Source: Manis javanica (Eukaryota > Chordata > Mammalia > Pholidota > Manidae). From it: DNA of 64,000 nt. The position numbers were made by a program, and so were the translations under genes. The stretch spans positions 104,859,001-104,923,000 of the forward strand of contig NC_133161.1 of assembly GCF_040802235.1 (NCBI RefSeq). The letters run 5' to 3'. The notes under the pieces were generated by a model. It was not told the origin of the DNA. It did no database searches and saw only the letters and a list, made by a program, of their open reading frames with translations. How positions within the stretch are numbered: the stretch's first letter is position 1; every line of letters starts with the position of its first letter. Below, one piece after another: positions 45,114 through 56,257 of this stretch.

Positions 45114-45888
45114 GTTGATATGTGCTATTGACTTTCAGCTGAGAGAGCCAATCTTTCCACTTGCTACTGGCCTTTCTTTACTTGGACAACTGTGACCCCT
45201 AGTGGCTTGTGTTGGGCAATTGTGCGTAGACTGGGTCTCTGTATCTTGCCTGCTGTGGGCATGGCCAGCCTCAGGCTGCTTCTCTGCTTTGACTGCACCC
45301 TGGAGGGTTAATGGACTGGGGGCTATTTGGCTGTTTACCTCTGTGAGGGGTTTCAGAGCTGTTGCCCAGGGGGTTAGTGCACCCAGGTTTCCTTGAAATT
45401 TCAGCTGCTGGACTGTGACCTGGGTTGTTTCCGTCCAGCTGTTGCATCCCTGTCCCTTTAAGACTTTCAAAAAGCACTTGCATTTCTTTGTCACAGGGGC
45501 ATCAGCTTCGGGACCCACTCAGAGGTCTTGCTGCCCTGTTTCCCTAGTTTCTAGCCCTCCACGCATGCACTTTGTCTGCACTCTGGTGCAGATGGCTAGG
45601 GCTGGGTGTTTAGCAGTCCTGGGCTCCCTCTCCCTCTCTGCTCCGACTCCTTTCCTCCTGCTGGATCTGGGGTGAGGGACGCTCAGGCTCCGCCGGGCCG
45701 GGGCTTGTATCTTACCCCTTTCACCAGGCGCTGGGTTCTCGCACGTGTGGATGTAGTCTGGCTGTTGTCCTGTGTCTTCTGGTCTCTCTTTTAGGATTAG
45801 TTGTATTTGTTGTATTTTCAAAAATATATATGTTTTTGGGAAGAGATTCCCACTGTCCTACTCACACCGCCATCTTGGCTCTGCCTCC
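45114..45888 (-). promoter_or_regulatory. L1-B 5' UTR / internal promoter region
   Basis: Minus strand. It begins with 'gccaagatggcggtgtgag', a YY1-like motif (AAGATGGCGG) of the kind known near the start of L1 5' UTRs. The region is GC-rich with several CpGs at 45600-45750. Confidence 0.7.
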
Positions 45889-45902
45889 CTCATTCTAAAG
45901 TT
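45889..45902 (+). repeat. Composite target-site duplication, right copy
   Basis: CTCATTCTAAAGTT, identical to 38047-38060, directly outside the L1-B 5' end. Confidence 0.9.
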
Positions 45903-45969
45903 TTTAATGTTATTCCAGGTATATATCTTTCTCCAAGTTAGAGTTAATTCTTAGATTTAAACCTTAAAG

Positions 45970-46110
45970 CATTTCCATGAGTTTGATACTATTATTTTCA
46001 TTTTATATATGACAAAACTGATGCTTCCAGATGTCCAGTGACTCACCTTGTCTGAAGGCCCAGTTTAAGCAGTGGAGCTGGGGTTTGAATAGAGTTCCAT
46101 TCTGACCTCA
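45970..46110 (-). mobile_element. MIR-like SINE
   Basis: Plus strand reads 'ttttcattttatatatgaca', 'gtgactcaccttgtctgaag', 'gtggagctggggtttgaat', which is the reverse-complement MIR core. Confidence 0.7.
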
Positions 46111-48389
46111 GAGCTGTGGGTCTCTACATGTGCTTACCTCACCGAGCTCAACAGCAAAAAAGAACAATACCTAGTAAGTAAATGATCTGAAACTTCTCCT
46201 CAAAAGCATTACAAAAAGACTCAATAAGTCTCCTTATTTGTGTTTCAAACTGTTTGCTGATACTACATTTGTTCAGGATGGACTATTAAATGAGAAGATT
46301 ATGAATCTCTGGATAGCTTCTGGTCTCAAAGAAAAAAGTTGTGTTAAATATTCAGCTTGAATCAGTCAAGTAACATTCAACACCTAAGCTTGTTTTCAAT
46401 AAACATTCAATGCTAATAGTCCTAAGAAATTGTGATTGTTACAGTCCTTCAGCATTTAATGATTTGTGTTTATGGAGTAAAGAAACAGAGGATTAAAACA
46501 TAGTGTGTGGAAGAGGGGCAGTTGTAAGAAATGACTGTAGTGCATTTTGGCAAATACCACAAGATACGTACAAAACTGAGGAGTGGCCAGAAGTTGAAGG
46601 GTCAACGTCTATTTGAGGAGAACAGAAAACGTTTCCTGGGAGAGTGTTTGCTCTGGGACTAGAAAGAAGAAAGGGTACAGGTACCAAGACACAGAGACAG
46701 GAAACAGCAACGTGCAGTCGGAGGCCTTAGATTCAGATGTATTTTTTCCTGCCAGTGTTCTCTGGGGAGGAAGCATGTGCATGGGGCATCTCTGATCACA
46801 GCTGAGGGGGAACAGGGCACACAGTGGGTAAGTAGGTTGCTGAGCATCTTAGGGTCTCCTGGGGGCTTCTCTTTGTTCACACTCAGGTGCTAAATAGCAA
46901 AACGGCAGGTGGGAAGGTCAGTACTGTGGTGTGATTTTGTACTATGAGAGCAAGATAAAGATCAGGAGGCCAAGCAGTTTAGATTTTTAGCAAAAATAAA
47001 AAAGTGATTATTTTCACATTCTAAGGATTAAAACTAGATTAGGAGCAAAGCTAGGAAAGAGTTGAAGAAATAGGTGTGGTCAAGGACCTGAGAATCTGCA
47101 CTATTAGAATGAGTTAAACATGGGAGCTGATAGGCTTAAAAATTTGTTGGAATTAACACTTTATCATTTTATTGTTTTTTAATTTTCACCTCAAAACATG
47201 CATAAAATGGCATTTCTAAAGTAGTGTAACACTTAAAATTCAAAAGGTTACACAGGCAATATTTTTCTGTGAATTTGGGAAAAAAATAACTTAAAATACA
47301 AATAATAATGATCTAGCATTGTAATGTATCTGTGCAGAGTATAAAATAACACACACTAGTTTTATATGGCCTGCAGGAAAATACGCGTGATTAGATAAAG
47401 ACTACCTATTGGCCATGGTCACAGAGCACATGGGAACAGAAGTTGGACCAGCGCACTTCTGCTCACCAGTAAGAACTCGTGGCCCAAAGTGCTGCATAGT
47501 AAGGAATCCAGCAGCTGCTGAGTGTCCGCGACCCCAAGGCCAGCGTGCACCACATTTATGTGGTGAGGTCCTTTCGTCCTTGACACTTTCCAATCTCAGC
47601 ATTTTTTTATTAACAACACATGGTATAGTCAGGAAAGGAAGGAAGAGAAAGCCAGGATAAGGAACAGAAGTGAAGCAGTTCATTGGCAGGATGGAGACAA
47701 GGCCCAGAGTGGGGAAGGCTGAACTTGGGCCAGCCAGAAACCAGGAGAATCCTGGTTTGAGGATCAAGTCTGTGAAACAGTGTGCAGGGAAAAGGTAAGC
47801 ACTGATTGGAGTATTATGGTCAGGGCCAAACATATAACAGACTTCAATATTTTTTTTAGTTATTAAACCTTTAAGGTGACTGATCATACAAAACATCTTT
47901 TGGATTTGCTGATTATTACAATAATTGATAAAATATGATACTCCAAAATCAAAATATGTATGTATCTATTCATCTGCATGAATATATTGATGAACATAAA
48001 GATGAATTTGTGAGCTACTGGCATGTATTAGGTAATAAAAATTGAAGAATGTTATCAAGTCATGTATTGGCATATTTTGTTTGTTGACAATGGTAGTAAA
48101 GCATGCTTTAAACTGTGAGTAAAATTGATTTTTGAGCTCTGTGTTCATGGAGTAAGGAAGAAAATCTTTTTCAAGACCATTTAAATTTTAAATATAATGG
48201 ACTTGGCACTGCAAAACCAGATTATTATCACTGCCTGTGAATAAAATCTCTTTTCTTCATAACAGTATTGAATTTTGTAGAACAGGATAAAACAAGTTGT
48301 TACAGTAAGCATTTTGACAAATAAATTGATACTTCAACTAAAATCAGTTTGAAGTTACATCAAAAGCCATACTTTGCTAAGGACATACA
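46111..48389. other. No gene seen
   Basis: No supported gene. The longest frame, 47402-47896 on the minus strand (164 codons), has no domain or repeat signature that I recognise and is treated as chance. Confidence 0.45.
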
Positions 48390-48600
48390 GTAATGCCAGC
48401 TACAGTATTAGGTGTTTGAAATGCCTTATGTCATTTATCATAACAGTTATATAAAAGAGGTACTATTATCTCTATTACAGAGAGAGAGAAACAGGCTCTA
48501 AGATGTTAAATAACCTGTCCAGCATCACTCTTGGGACCAGCAGAGCTGGAATCCCAGCCAAATTACTCTGACTCCCAAGCCCTTACTATGAAGCTCCAAG
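48390..48600 (-). mobile_element. MIR-like SINE
   Basis: Plus strand has 'atgccttatgtcatttatca', 'ggtactattatctctattac', 'aaacaggctctaagatgtta' and 'gctggaatcccagcc', a nearly full reverse-complement MIR. Confidence 0.75.
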
Positions 48601-51600
48601 TTATTCTCCAATCCACCCCCACCTGCATCAAAGCAAGAGAAGAGAACTTTAGAATATATGCCTATGAACCAAACTAAGTGATGGATATATTTTGTATTGA
48701 TGACACTTAGTGAATTTTTCATTACATCTGTAACAAAAATGTGAATCATAAAATGTTACAGGCAATTACAAAGACACCCACACTCACTCAAATGTGTTCA
48801 CACAAAAGCACGCATGTGCAACACAGCTCTCAGATGATGATAAATTCACAGTTCACCAGAGGTTTCCATGTGGCTCAGTGAAAACTGAAAGGCCATACTG
48901 TATTATAAATTTAATGGAATTTCCCATAGCAGTCCCTTTTTCAAGTGTTTTTCATATGCCTTCCAGTGATTTTCCAAAGAACGCATGTTTTGCTGTTGTA
49001 CTTTTCATATCAGGTCTTCCTTTCCTTGCCATCTTTGCAGGATGGTGGTCCATGTTGCTATATAAATATCCATGCAGTAATTGCTCTCTTCCAGGGTTGT
49101 GCTGCCTTCTGGAAGCAGGGTTGCACCCTGTACCCCACCCAGCCAGTGAGAAGAAAACAGGCCCACCCCTCTGGACCTGTGGTGTCAGTGGAGCCCTGCT
49201 GACCTCTGAGCCACCTTTGAGATCATGTTTCCCATTTTATAAAAGATAAGGCATGTTCAAGGCTGGATAGCTTTGCTGGCCCATACTTTAGTATCCTCGA
49301 TGTCTACAGCCTTCCTTGATGTTATCTATAAACTTCATCAGTAAGGAAACAACAAGTCAAAACTTTTTAAACACTGAGGTATGCTAAAGGAAAAGTACAA
49401 GGATGTTAAATCGGGGAAGCTGGTCAATGTGATGAGACCACCTGTGTTTGCAAAGTGGCACCTAATGGAAGTTATGCTTCCAGCCCCTACGGACACTGGG
49501 AGACATGTACCAACTCTGCTTGATGATTACATTTCAAAGCGATCGCCATGCAAGAAAGGATTCACCATTTCATTATAAAGATGTTTTCTTGTATTAATCT
49601 ATTGCATATCCAGAGGAAGATTAAAGTTACTTTTCCCGGATAGTCCTTAAATCATTCCCATGCAGGTCTGTAATGGATGATTATTAACAGCTAGAATGCT
49701 TGGGAGAAGATCCTATTTAAAAGCATTGATTTTTTGTTGAGTTCTTTCGTTGGTGGTGGAGGCATGCACAGCTAAGACATTGCATCTTAAGACATTTTAT
49801 CTTGTTAAGAATAAAATACAAAAGTGTTAACCCAGAAAATACTTATTATACTTAGTAAGTATTGTAATCATTCTGGCTTTTAATGAAGTAAGTCAAAATA
49901 CCTAATGTTCCCTGAAAAAACTTCCAATAAGTGATTTCATTTTTATGTCATCTTAACCCCTTTAAAAAGGCTACAGGAAATTTTATGTTGCAGCAAGAGA
50001 AGCAAGGCAAGTAATTATTAATAAACAAAATTTGAGAATTTGACAGTAAGTGCCAAGAAACTCCAAGGAGATGTAAAATTAGGGCTGAAAAATATAAGAG
50101 CCCCAAGGATCCTTCCATAGGGGATTAGATTAGACCATCCAAAGCATGCATCTTTGGCATAAGAATTATTGTGAGCTGAAGGCAAATGAGAGCCCACAGA
50201 TGCAGAAAGCAGCCTGTAGGTAAGGTGCAGTTTGGCTGAAGACGGATAGAGAGGCCTCAGTCCTCTGAGGAGAACATATATTGTTTCCACCTGCCAAAGA
50301 AAATGAGGTTACTATTGGCGTGGACAGCACTGATCAAAAGGAGAATTTATCATGTTGGACGGGGGCAACATTGGTGCTAACTAGTAGAGATGAGATAGGT
50401 TGTCAGTCAGTTTAGGTAAATGGGCATGAGCAATGAGACTGTGTGGGATGACAAAACATAAAAACTCCAACTGCATGTAGACACTCCTGACCTGAAGTGG
50501 GGAACTCAAGGAAAAGTTGGTCTTAAGAAAACAAATAGTTTTCAGAGGAGGCTAACCTAGTATTTTCCGTACTAGTTGCTTCAGAAAAAGACCTCACTTT
50601 GTGAAAATGACAACATACAATGATCCCCTTCAGTTTATCTCTACCCCTTGCCCATGCATGATAAGGGCTAAGCAGTGTACTAATTCGGATTTGGGAATCT
50701 TTCATTCTGCAAACATTTACTGAGTGTCTACTATAAATGTAAAGGAATGTGTGAGTTATGAAAAACAGAATGAATGATAAATAAGCCCAAGAACCTGTCC
50801 TGGAGTGCTGGCATTGCCCAGTGGTTGAGGCAGTTTGACCTGCAGGAAAAATTTATTATAAAAAAAAAGGATCTCGATTCACTTAGCCTGAAAAACAGAA
50901 CCATTAGGGATGATTTAATAACAGAATGTGATCATTTTAAGGTTGAGAAAGGAGATGCATTGAACATCTATCTATCTAAGCTCTCTGTCTTTCTGAAGAC
51001 CTAAAAAGACTATTAAGTACTATGTGAAGGATATGTTTCTATAAATAGTTGTTATAAAAAATAGGTTAGCTCAGGGTGCACAGTTATTATTTCTGGTGAT
51101 ATTTCAAAATAAGAATGAATCAACTTGCATATAATTTTTCCTGACAAAGGATTGGGTGGAAATAGACTTTGCTTTGCCATGATTTTATGCATATTTTATA
51201 ATTTTAATTTTATTAGTGCTTGACAATAAATTCAAAGGAATATTTATTTGCCTTAATCTTGACATTTAATGATATCAACTTGAAAGTGAATGATAACACA
51301 TATTATATGTAAGTCTCACTTGTATAAAATAGTTATGGAATTATAAAATAGAGTTATACACTTACGAGTATTCAAATGTTCCTGTTCAGTTATTATACTA
51401 AAGATAACTGGAAAATGTCATTTCTATTCCAGGGGATTACAAGTATACTACCTTCAATACAAAGTCACACTTCAACAAACTAGATGGATTCAGACCTTTA
51501 GAAGTTGTGACATTTGCATATAAATTTAAACTTTACCCCTGAGCTATGAGAATAAATTAATAATCCAATTTAAATATTTGACAGATATGTCTCATAAGAA

Positions 51601-53132
51601 ATATGGTACTGAAAGATATATTATGCTAGAAATATAGGAGGAAAGACATTCTTCCTAATAACATTTAATTTACTGTCACAAAATAAGGTAGTCCATGAAA
51701 TTACCTGGAGTCCATGCAATTTGTATTATAGATCTAAAATACACATCTTTAATTAAAGAAATTGCCCAAAGGCAGAAGTAATAATATCTTTGATAATTAA
51801 GGTTAATTCATAAATTTAGTGATGGAGAAGGAAAATGATTCTGTTTTAAAGAGAAAATTAGGGAAAAGGTCAAATTAAAAGAAAACAGCACTAGTAACAT
51901 GTCTCTTCAGGTGAGGAGAACTTTAAATGTACATATCTTACTACTATTTTAATTTGGTGGAGGCCTTTCTGGGTAGTGAGTTAAAGCTGAGTGGTCAGTG
52001 TTACCACCACCAAGGAGGAGAGACAGCAAACCTGCAAAGCTAGCCTACTGTCCTCACGGGAGAGCTCTCTCAAAATCTGTTTGCATCTTAGGAAATAGTA
52101 TGTTCGTTTATTCATTATCTTAAAAATGTATGTCAAGGAATTTATTGACAAAATACATACAAGTACCTAACCCATTAATCCATATGGTGGCATATCAACA
52201 GATTCATTCATATTGAAATTTAGTTCCCCCAGTTAATGAACCGTTGGGAGAACTTCATATGTATGATTATTTTGAAACATAATTGCAATCATCAGTTTAT
52301 GGAGATTTGACTGGTATTTAATTGATAAATCATTCAGTTTTGCACAATCATTCACCTAATTGAAAAGAGGAAAGAGATGAAGACTTTACATAACATACTG
52401 GAAAATTATTTGAAATTCATCATTTTTATATTCATATTCCCTTGTATACTCTTAGATCACTAGAATTATATGTATATACACACATACATATACAACTATC
52501 TTTCCTTATGTTGACCTCCACTTATTTATTTAACATTATTCAGCAATGTATTTCATATTTGTTATTTTTGTGTTTGCTAGGAGACTTCCTATATGATGAT
52601 AAAGCCGATTATTTGTTTGTCAATAATGCTTATTCCATTTTCTCTGTATGTAGGCAAACTGGCTGTGAGATTTAAAAAAAAATAATTAAAAGACAGTCTA
52701 TTGGCATAGATTTTTTCTAGATGATAGGAAATCACTATTCAAAATTTATTCCCTAATGCCTGCTTTTCAACACTTGGATTAATAAGTCCTTTCTTTGTAA
52801 ATACAAAATGAGAGAAGAGGATTCATTTTCTTCTTACTGTGAATTACGTTACCAGAGAGATTACACTGACCACACCCCAGAGCCCTCAGTGAAGAGCCAT
52901 TGCGTGGGTGGGCTGGGATTGACTGAGCTGATGTCAGGACAAGCATGGAAGCAGTGATGTGTCAATGGTGGCTGCTTTGTATAGGCTCACACACACAACA
53001 GTTATATTTTCAGGAAAAAAAAATAGCTGGTTTCAAACAGTCATGTTTTTTCTTCTGGAGCTTAATAACAAAAGTAGACATTTAATTATATCTTTCAGTC
53101 CTTTGTAAGGTGTACATCAAATCTTCTTACTC
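48601..53132. other. No gene seen
   Basis: AT-rich DNA. Short frames at 48794-49249, 49381-49578 and 50774-51004 (plus) have no recognisable domain. The region 50800-50880 has a tRNA-like 'gcccagtggttgaggcag' that I could not extend into a SINE. Confidence 0.45.
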
Positions 53133-53300
53133 TTTATTTTCTTAATTGATGTATATTTTAAATACAACATTGGTTTGGTGTACAAGACAATGATTTGACA
53201 ACTATATACATTACAGAATGCCCACCACAAGAAGTGTACCACACAATGACACTATGAAACTGTTGTCTATATTCCATATGCTGTACTTTTCTTCCCATTA
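53133..53300 (-). mobile_element. Old L1 3' UTR fragment
   Basis: Plus strand has 'cttaattgatgtatatttta', 'tggtgtacaagacaatgatt', 'caactatatacattacagaa' and 'ctatattccatatgctgtac', a familiar reverse-complement piece of old L1M 3' sequence. Confidence 0.65.
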
Positions 53301-53929
53301 TTGAAAGTTAAAGAAACACAATTAATAAATAATACTAAAAATAATGCACATTCAAACTATTTTCTTTCTAGTTATACTGTATTTTTCTATGAACCTATAC
53401 TGTTGAGGTTAACTATGTCTATTGAACCTGTGTGGTGGAAATAATATACATTGTAAATCATACTGGTAGCTTGAAATTGGCCACAGTAAGTGTAGTTGCA
53501 GCATGAAAATCAGAAAACACTCCAAATCATTGCTTGAAATATTGTTTTGTTAGCTAGCCTTAAAAAAGTGATGGAGAAATAACATTATGTGGATTAAGCT
53601 TAAAGTTATGACATGTCTGTAGCCATTAGATAATACATATGGCAAAAATATGAGAAAAATTGGTTTAGTAATCAAAAGCTAATATCTAGTTTAAGAAGTC
53701 ATTGCCATGAATGATGTCATCTCAACATACATATGTCTTTATTGTTTTACTATTATCTTTCTCATTAGCATAGAAAAAAGCATTAACCAACATTCACATC
53801 AAACTCCACTCATACACATTTCAGCTATAATTTGGCTGCAGATAGAACATCCTGTCAAAAAATCAGTGAAAGCATTCTATGAGAACTAAGTGGATGAACG
53901 AATGCTTAAAAATGTTTTATTATTATTTG

Positions 53930-54135
53930 TAAGTTGATTGTTTTACATCCTATATATTAGTAAAATGTAATAAACATTTATATATTAGAATATATGTATA
54001 TATAATAAGTAATATACATAATAAACTTCATATTATAAATTTAGTCTATTATATATTTTTTACTTACAAGTATATAAATATTTAAAACATATTATTTATA
54101 AAAAGTATATATATATATATATATATTTACTATCA
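53930..54135. repeat. TA-rich tract with (TA)n
   Basis: About 200 bases made almost only of A and T, ending in an uninterrupted TA run at about 54107-54126. It lies just upstream of the L1-C insertion site. Confidence 0.85.
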
Positions 54136-54167
54136 ATTGTTAAATATTAGTGAGGACACAACTGTAT

Positions 54168-54183
54168 GAAATAAAATAAATGT
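54168..54183 (+). repeat. L1-C target-site duplication, left copy
   Basis: GAAATAAAATAAATGT, an exact 16-bp match to 60372-60387. Confidence 0.9.
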
Positions 54184-55112
54184 GTAGGATTAAAGATGGT
54201 GGCAGGAGGGGAGAGACAGAGACCTCCTCCTAAAACCAAATATAATATGAAAACATAATTAATACAACTAGTCCTAAAAGAGCAACAGGAAAGAAGGCTG
54301 TGGCGGACTGCATACACCTGGAGAAAAGAACACACCTCGTGGAACAGGGTAACATACCAAAGCCATGATCCGATGGGACCCAAGCCCTTCCCCTACCCGA
54401 GATCATCAGCAGGAGGAAGAGAAATGGAGCAGGGAGGGTGTGGAGTCCTGGGACTGCTGAACATATAGCTCTGGAGATCTGCTCTGGGAACCCAAATTTA
54501 CATTGCATGGTGCTCTGGTGATTATTGGTGTTGTAAAGCAAAGACAGGAGGAATACCTGGGGAGCCTGAGATTCCATCTGCTTGTGGAAAACAGGGATCC
54601 ATATCCAGCTGCTCTGGACAGGCAGTCTGAGAGACATCCTAAAAGCAAAAGGGCTGCTAAAGGGGCAAGGCTTGCCCAGAGCTTACTGCTCAAAAAGGAG
54701 AGGTAGACAAAATTGTCTGGGTGCACTTTGCCCAGCAGGTTGGGAACTTTCAGGATATTCAGGTTTCCATCACCCTGGCTGGCAACACAGCTCCAAGGCC
54801 TCACACCATGATAAGCAACCTACTGTACCTTTCTCCAGGCCAGCCTGCATCTGGGTCACAAACCAGCAACCCCTGCCCTGGTGTCAGGTCAGCCAGAGGG
54901 AAGCCCCGCCTATGGCAGCTACAAACAAAAAGCACAGAGGCTTACACCTGTGTGTTCAGATGTGGAGACAGGCATAGTAGCCAGGAAGCAGTAAACAGCT
55001 CTTTCCTCCCTCCAGGCACCAGCACCACTACCCTGCAAAAAACAACATAGCTCCAGGGGCTGAGCAGCTATGGAGAGTAGAGCTTCTGGGCACTAGAGGG
55101 AGCACATAGAAT
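54184..55112 (+). promoter_or_regulatory. L1-C 5' UTR / internal promoter region
   Basis: About 930 bp upstream of the ORF1 ATG, homologous to 12435-13395. Open frames on both strands here (for example 54582-54977 plus, 54230-54804 minus) are not L1 proteins. Confidence 0.7.
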
Positions 55113-55950
55113 ATGAAAAGTCAAAGGAACCAGGTTCAAACAAAAATCTCACAAACACCAGAAAAAGGGAAAAGTGAAAAAGAACTAATCAGATGTTCTG
55201 GAAAGAGATTTCAAAATAAAAATCATAAACGTGTTCCTGGAGGCACACAAAAATATTCAAGAACTCAGGAATGAATTTAGGATGGAGATCCAATTGTTAA
55301 GGAACACAATGGAGAATTTTAAAAGCAGATTAGATATGGTGGGGGAAACAATAAATGAAATACAAATTAGAGAAGAAGAAAACAAAGAAGCTGAGGCACA
55401 GAGAGAAAAAAGGATCTCTAGGAATGAAAGAATATGGAGAGAACTATGTGACCAATCCAAATGGAACAATATTCACATTATAGGGGTGCCAGAAGGAGAA
55501 GAGAGAAAAAATGTGTAGAAAGTGTCACTGAGGAGGTAGTTGCTGAAAACTTACCCAATATGGGGAAGGAGATAGTCTCTCAGGCCATGGAGGTACACAG
55601 ATCTCCCAACACAAGGGACCCAAGGAGGACAACACCAAGACATATAATAATTAAAATGGCAAAGATGATTATAAGGACAGAATATTAAAAGCAGCCAGAG
55701 AGAGAGAAAATATCTCATACCCATCAGGCTATCATCAGAATTCTCAGTAGAAACATTACAGGCCAGAAGGGAGTGGCATGATATATTTAATGCAATGAAG
55801 CAGAAGGGCCTCAAACCAAGGATACTCTAACCAGAAAGATTACCATTTAAATTTGAAGGAGGGATTAAGTAATTTGCAGATAAGCAAAAGCTGAGAGAAT
55901 TTACATCCCACAGACCATCTCTACAGTCTATTTTGGAGGGACTGCTATAG
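55113..55950 (+). pseudogene. L1-C ORF1, broken
   Basis: The frame opens with MKSQRN at 55113 and shifts within about 35 codons. The coiled coil is open at 55231-55518 ('NIQELRNEFRMEIQLLRNTM'), leading to 'NNIHIIGVPEGEE' and a stop. A second frame (55461-55688) carries 'VHRSPNTRDPRRTTPRHIII'. The family stop is the TAG at 55948-55950. At least three frame changes. Confidence 0.85.
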
Positions 55951-56257
55951 ATGGAAGTCTTCCTAAGGCTAAATAGCTGTCACCAGAGGTAATGAAACCA
56001 CAGAAAAGAAAGTAGAACAGTTAATTACTAAGCAAATGCAAAATTAAAACAACTGCCCCCAAAGTCAGTCAAGGGATAAACAAAGAGTACAGAATATGAT
56101 ACCCAATATATAAAGAACTGAGGAGGAAGAAAAAGGAGAAGAAAAAAAGGAGCCTTTAGATTGTGTGTGTATAGCATACTAAGTGAGTTAAATTAGACTC
56201 ATACATTGTAAGGAAGTTACCCTTGAACCTTTGGTAACCACAAATCTAAAGCCTGCA

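Larger units (their letters stand above)
38061..45888 (-). mobile_element. L1-B with 3'-transduced ERV sequence
   Basis: One 7.8-kb insertion read on the minus strand: an L1 from 45888 to 39910, its A-rich tail (39886-39909), then 1.8 kb of non-L1 DNA ending in an ERV U3-R and a second poly(A) (38061-38073). The same 14-bp sequence lies immediately outside the L1 5' end and immediately outside the ERV poly(A), and nowhere at the internal L1/ERV joint. The whole unit therefore inserted in one event. The simplest account is an L1 transcript that read past its own tail and was polyadenylated at a downstream ERV LTR. Confidence 0.8.
39886..45888 (-). mobile_element. L1-B proper, full-length but inactive
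   Basis: It starts at 45888 directly inside the target duplication, with 'gggaggcagagccaagatgg' on the minus strand. It has a 5' UTR to 45114, ORF1, ORF2, a G-rich 3' UTR and an A-rich tail with GAAAGAAAG interruptions. Its 5' UTR differs from that of L1-A and L1-C, so it is a different subfamily, probably younger judging by longer surviving reading frames. Confidence 0.9.

Noticed and set aside
39886..45888. L1-B inserted independently into an existing ERV retrocopy
   Set aside because: That would place ERV sequence beyond the L1 5' end and a duplication pair at 39885 and 45889. Instead 45889-45902 pairs with 38047-38060, and nothing like it is present at 39885.
47402..47896. A 164-codon frame as a coding gene
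   Set aside because: No recognisable domain, signal or splice context. Lengths like this arise by chance in 64 kb read in six frames.
49381..49578. A 65-codon frame as part of a retrocopy
   Set aside because: The translation did not match a family I can name, and no poly(A) or duplication was found around it.
50800..50880. tRNA-derived SINE
   Set aside because: Only a short A-box-like stretch is visible. No B box, tail or flanking duplication could be found.
53930..54135. AT-rich tract as a replication origin or matrix attachment site
   Set aside because: Base composition alone does not support a functional call.
54230..54977. Open frames in the L1-C 5' UTR as genes
   Set aside because: They lie within L1 untranslated sequence, and homologous positions in L1-A do not keep the same frames open. 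An antisense-ORF role was considered but has no support.
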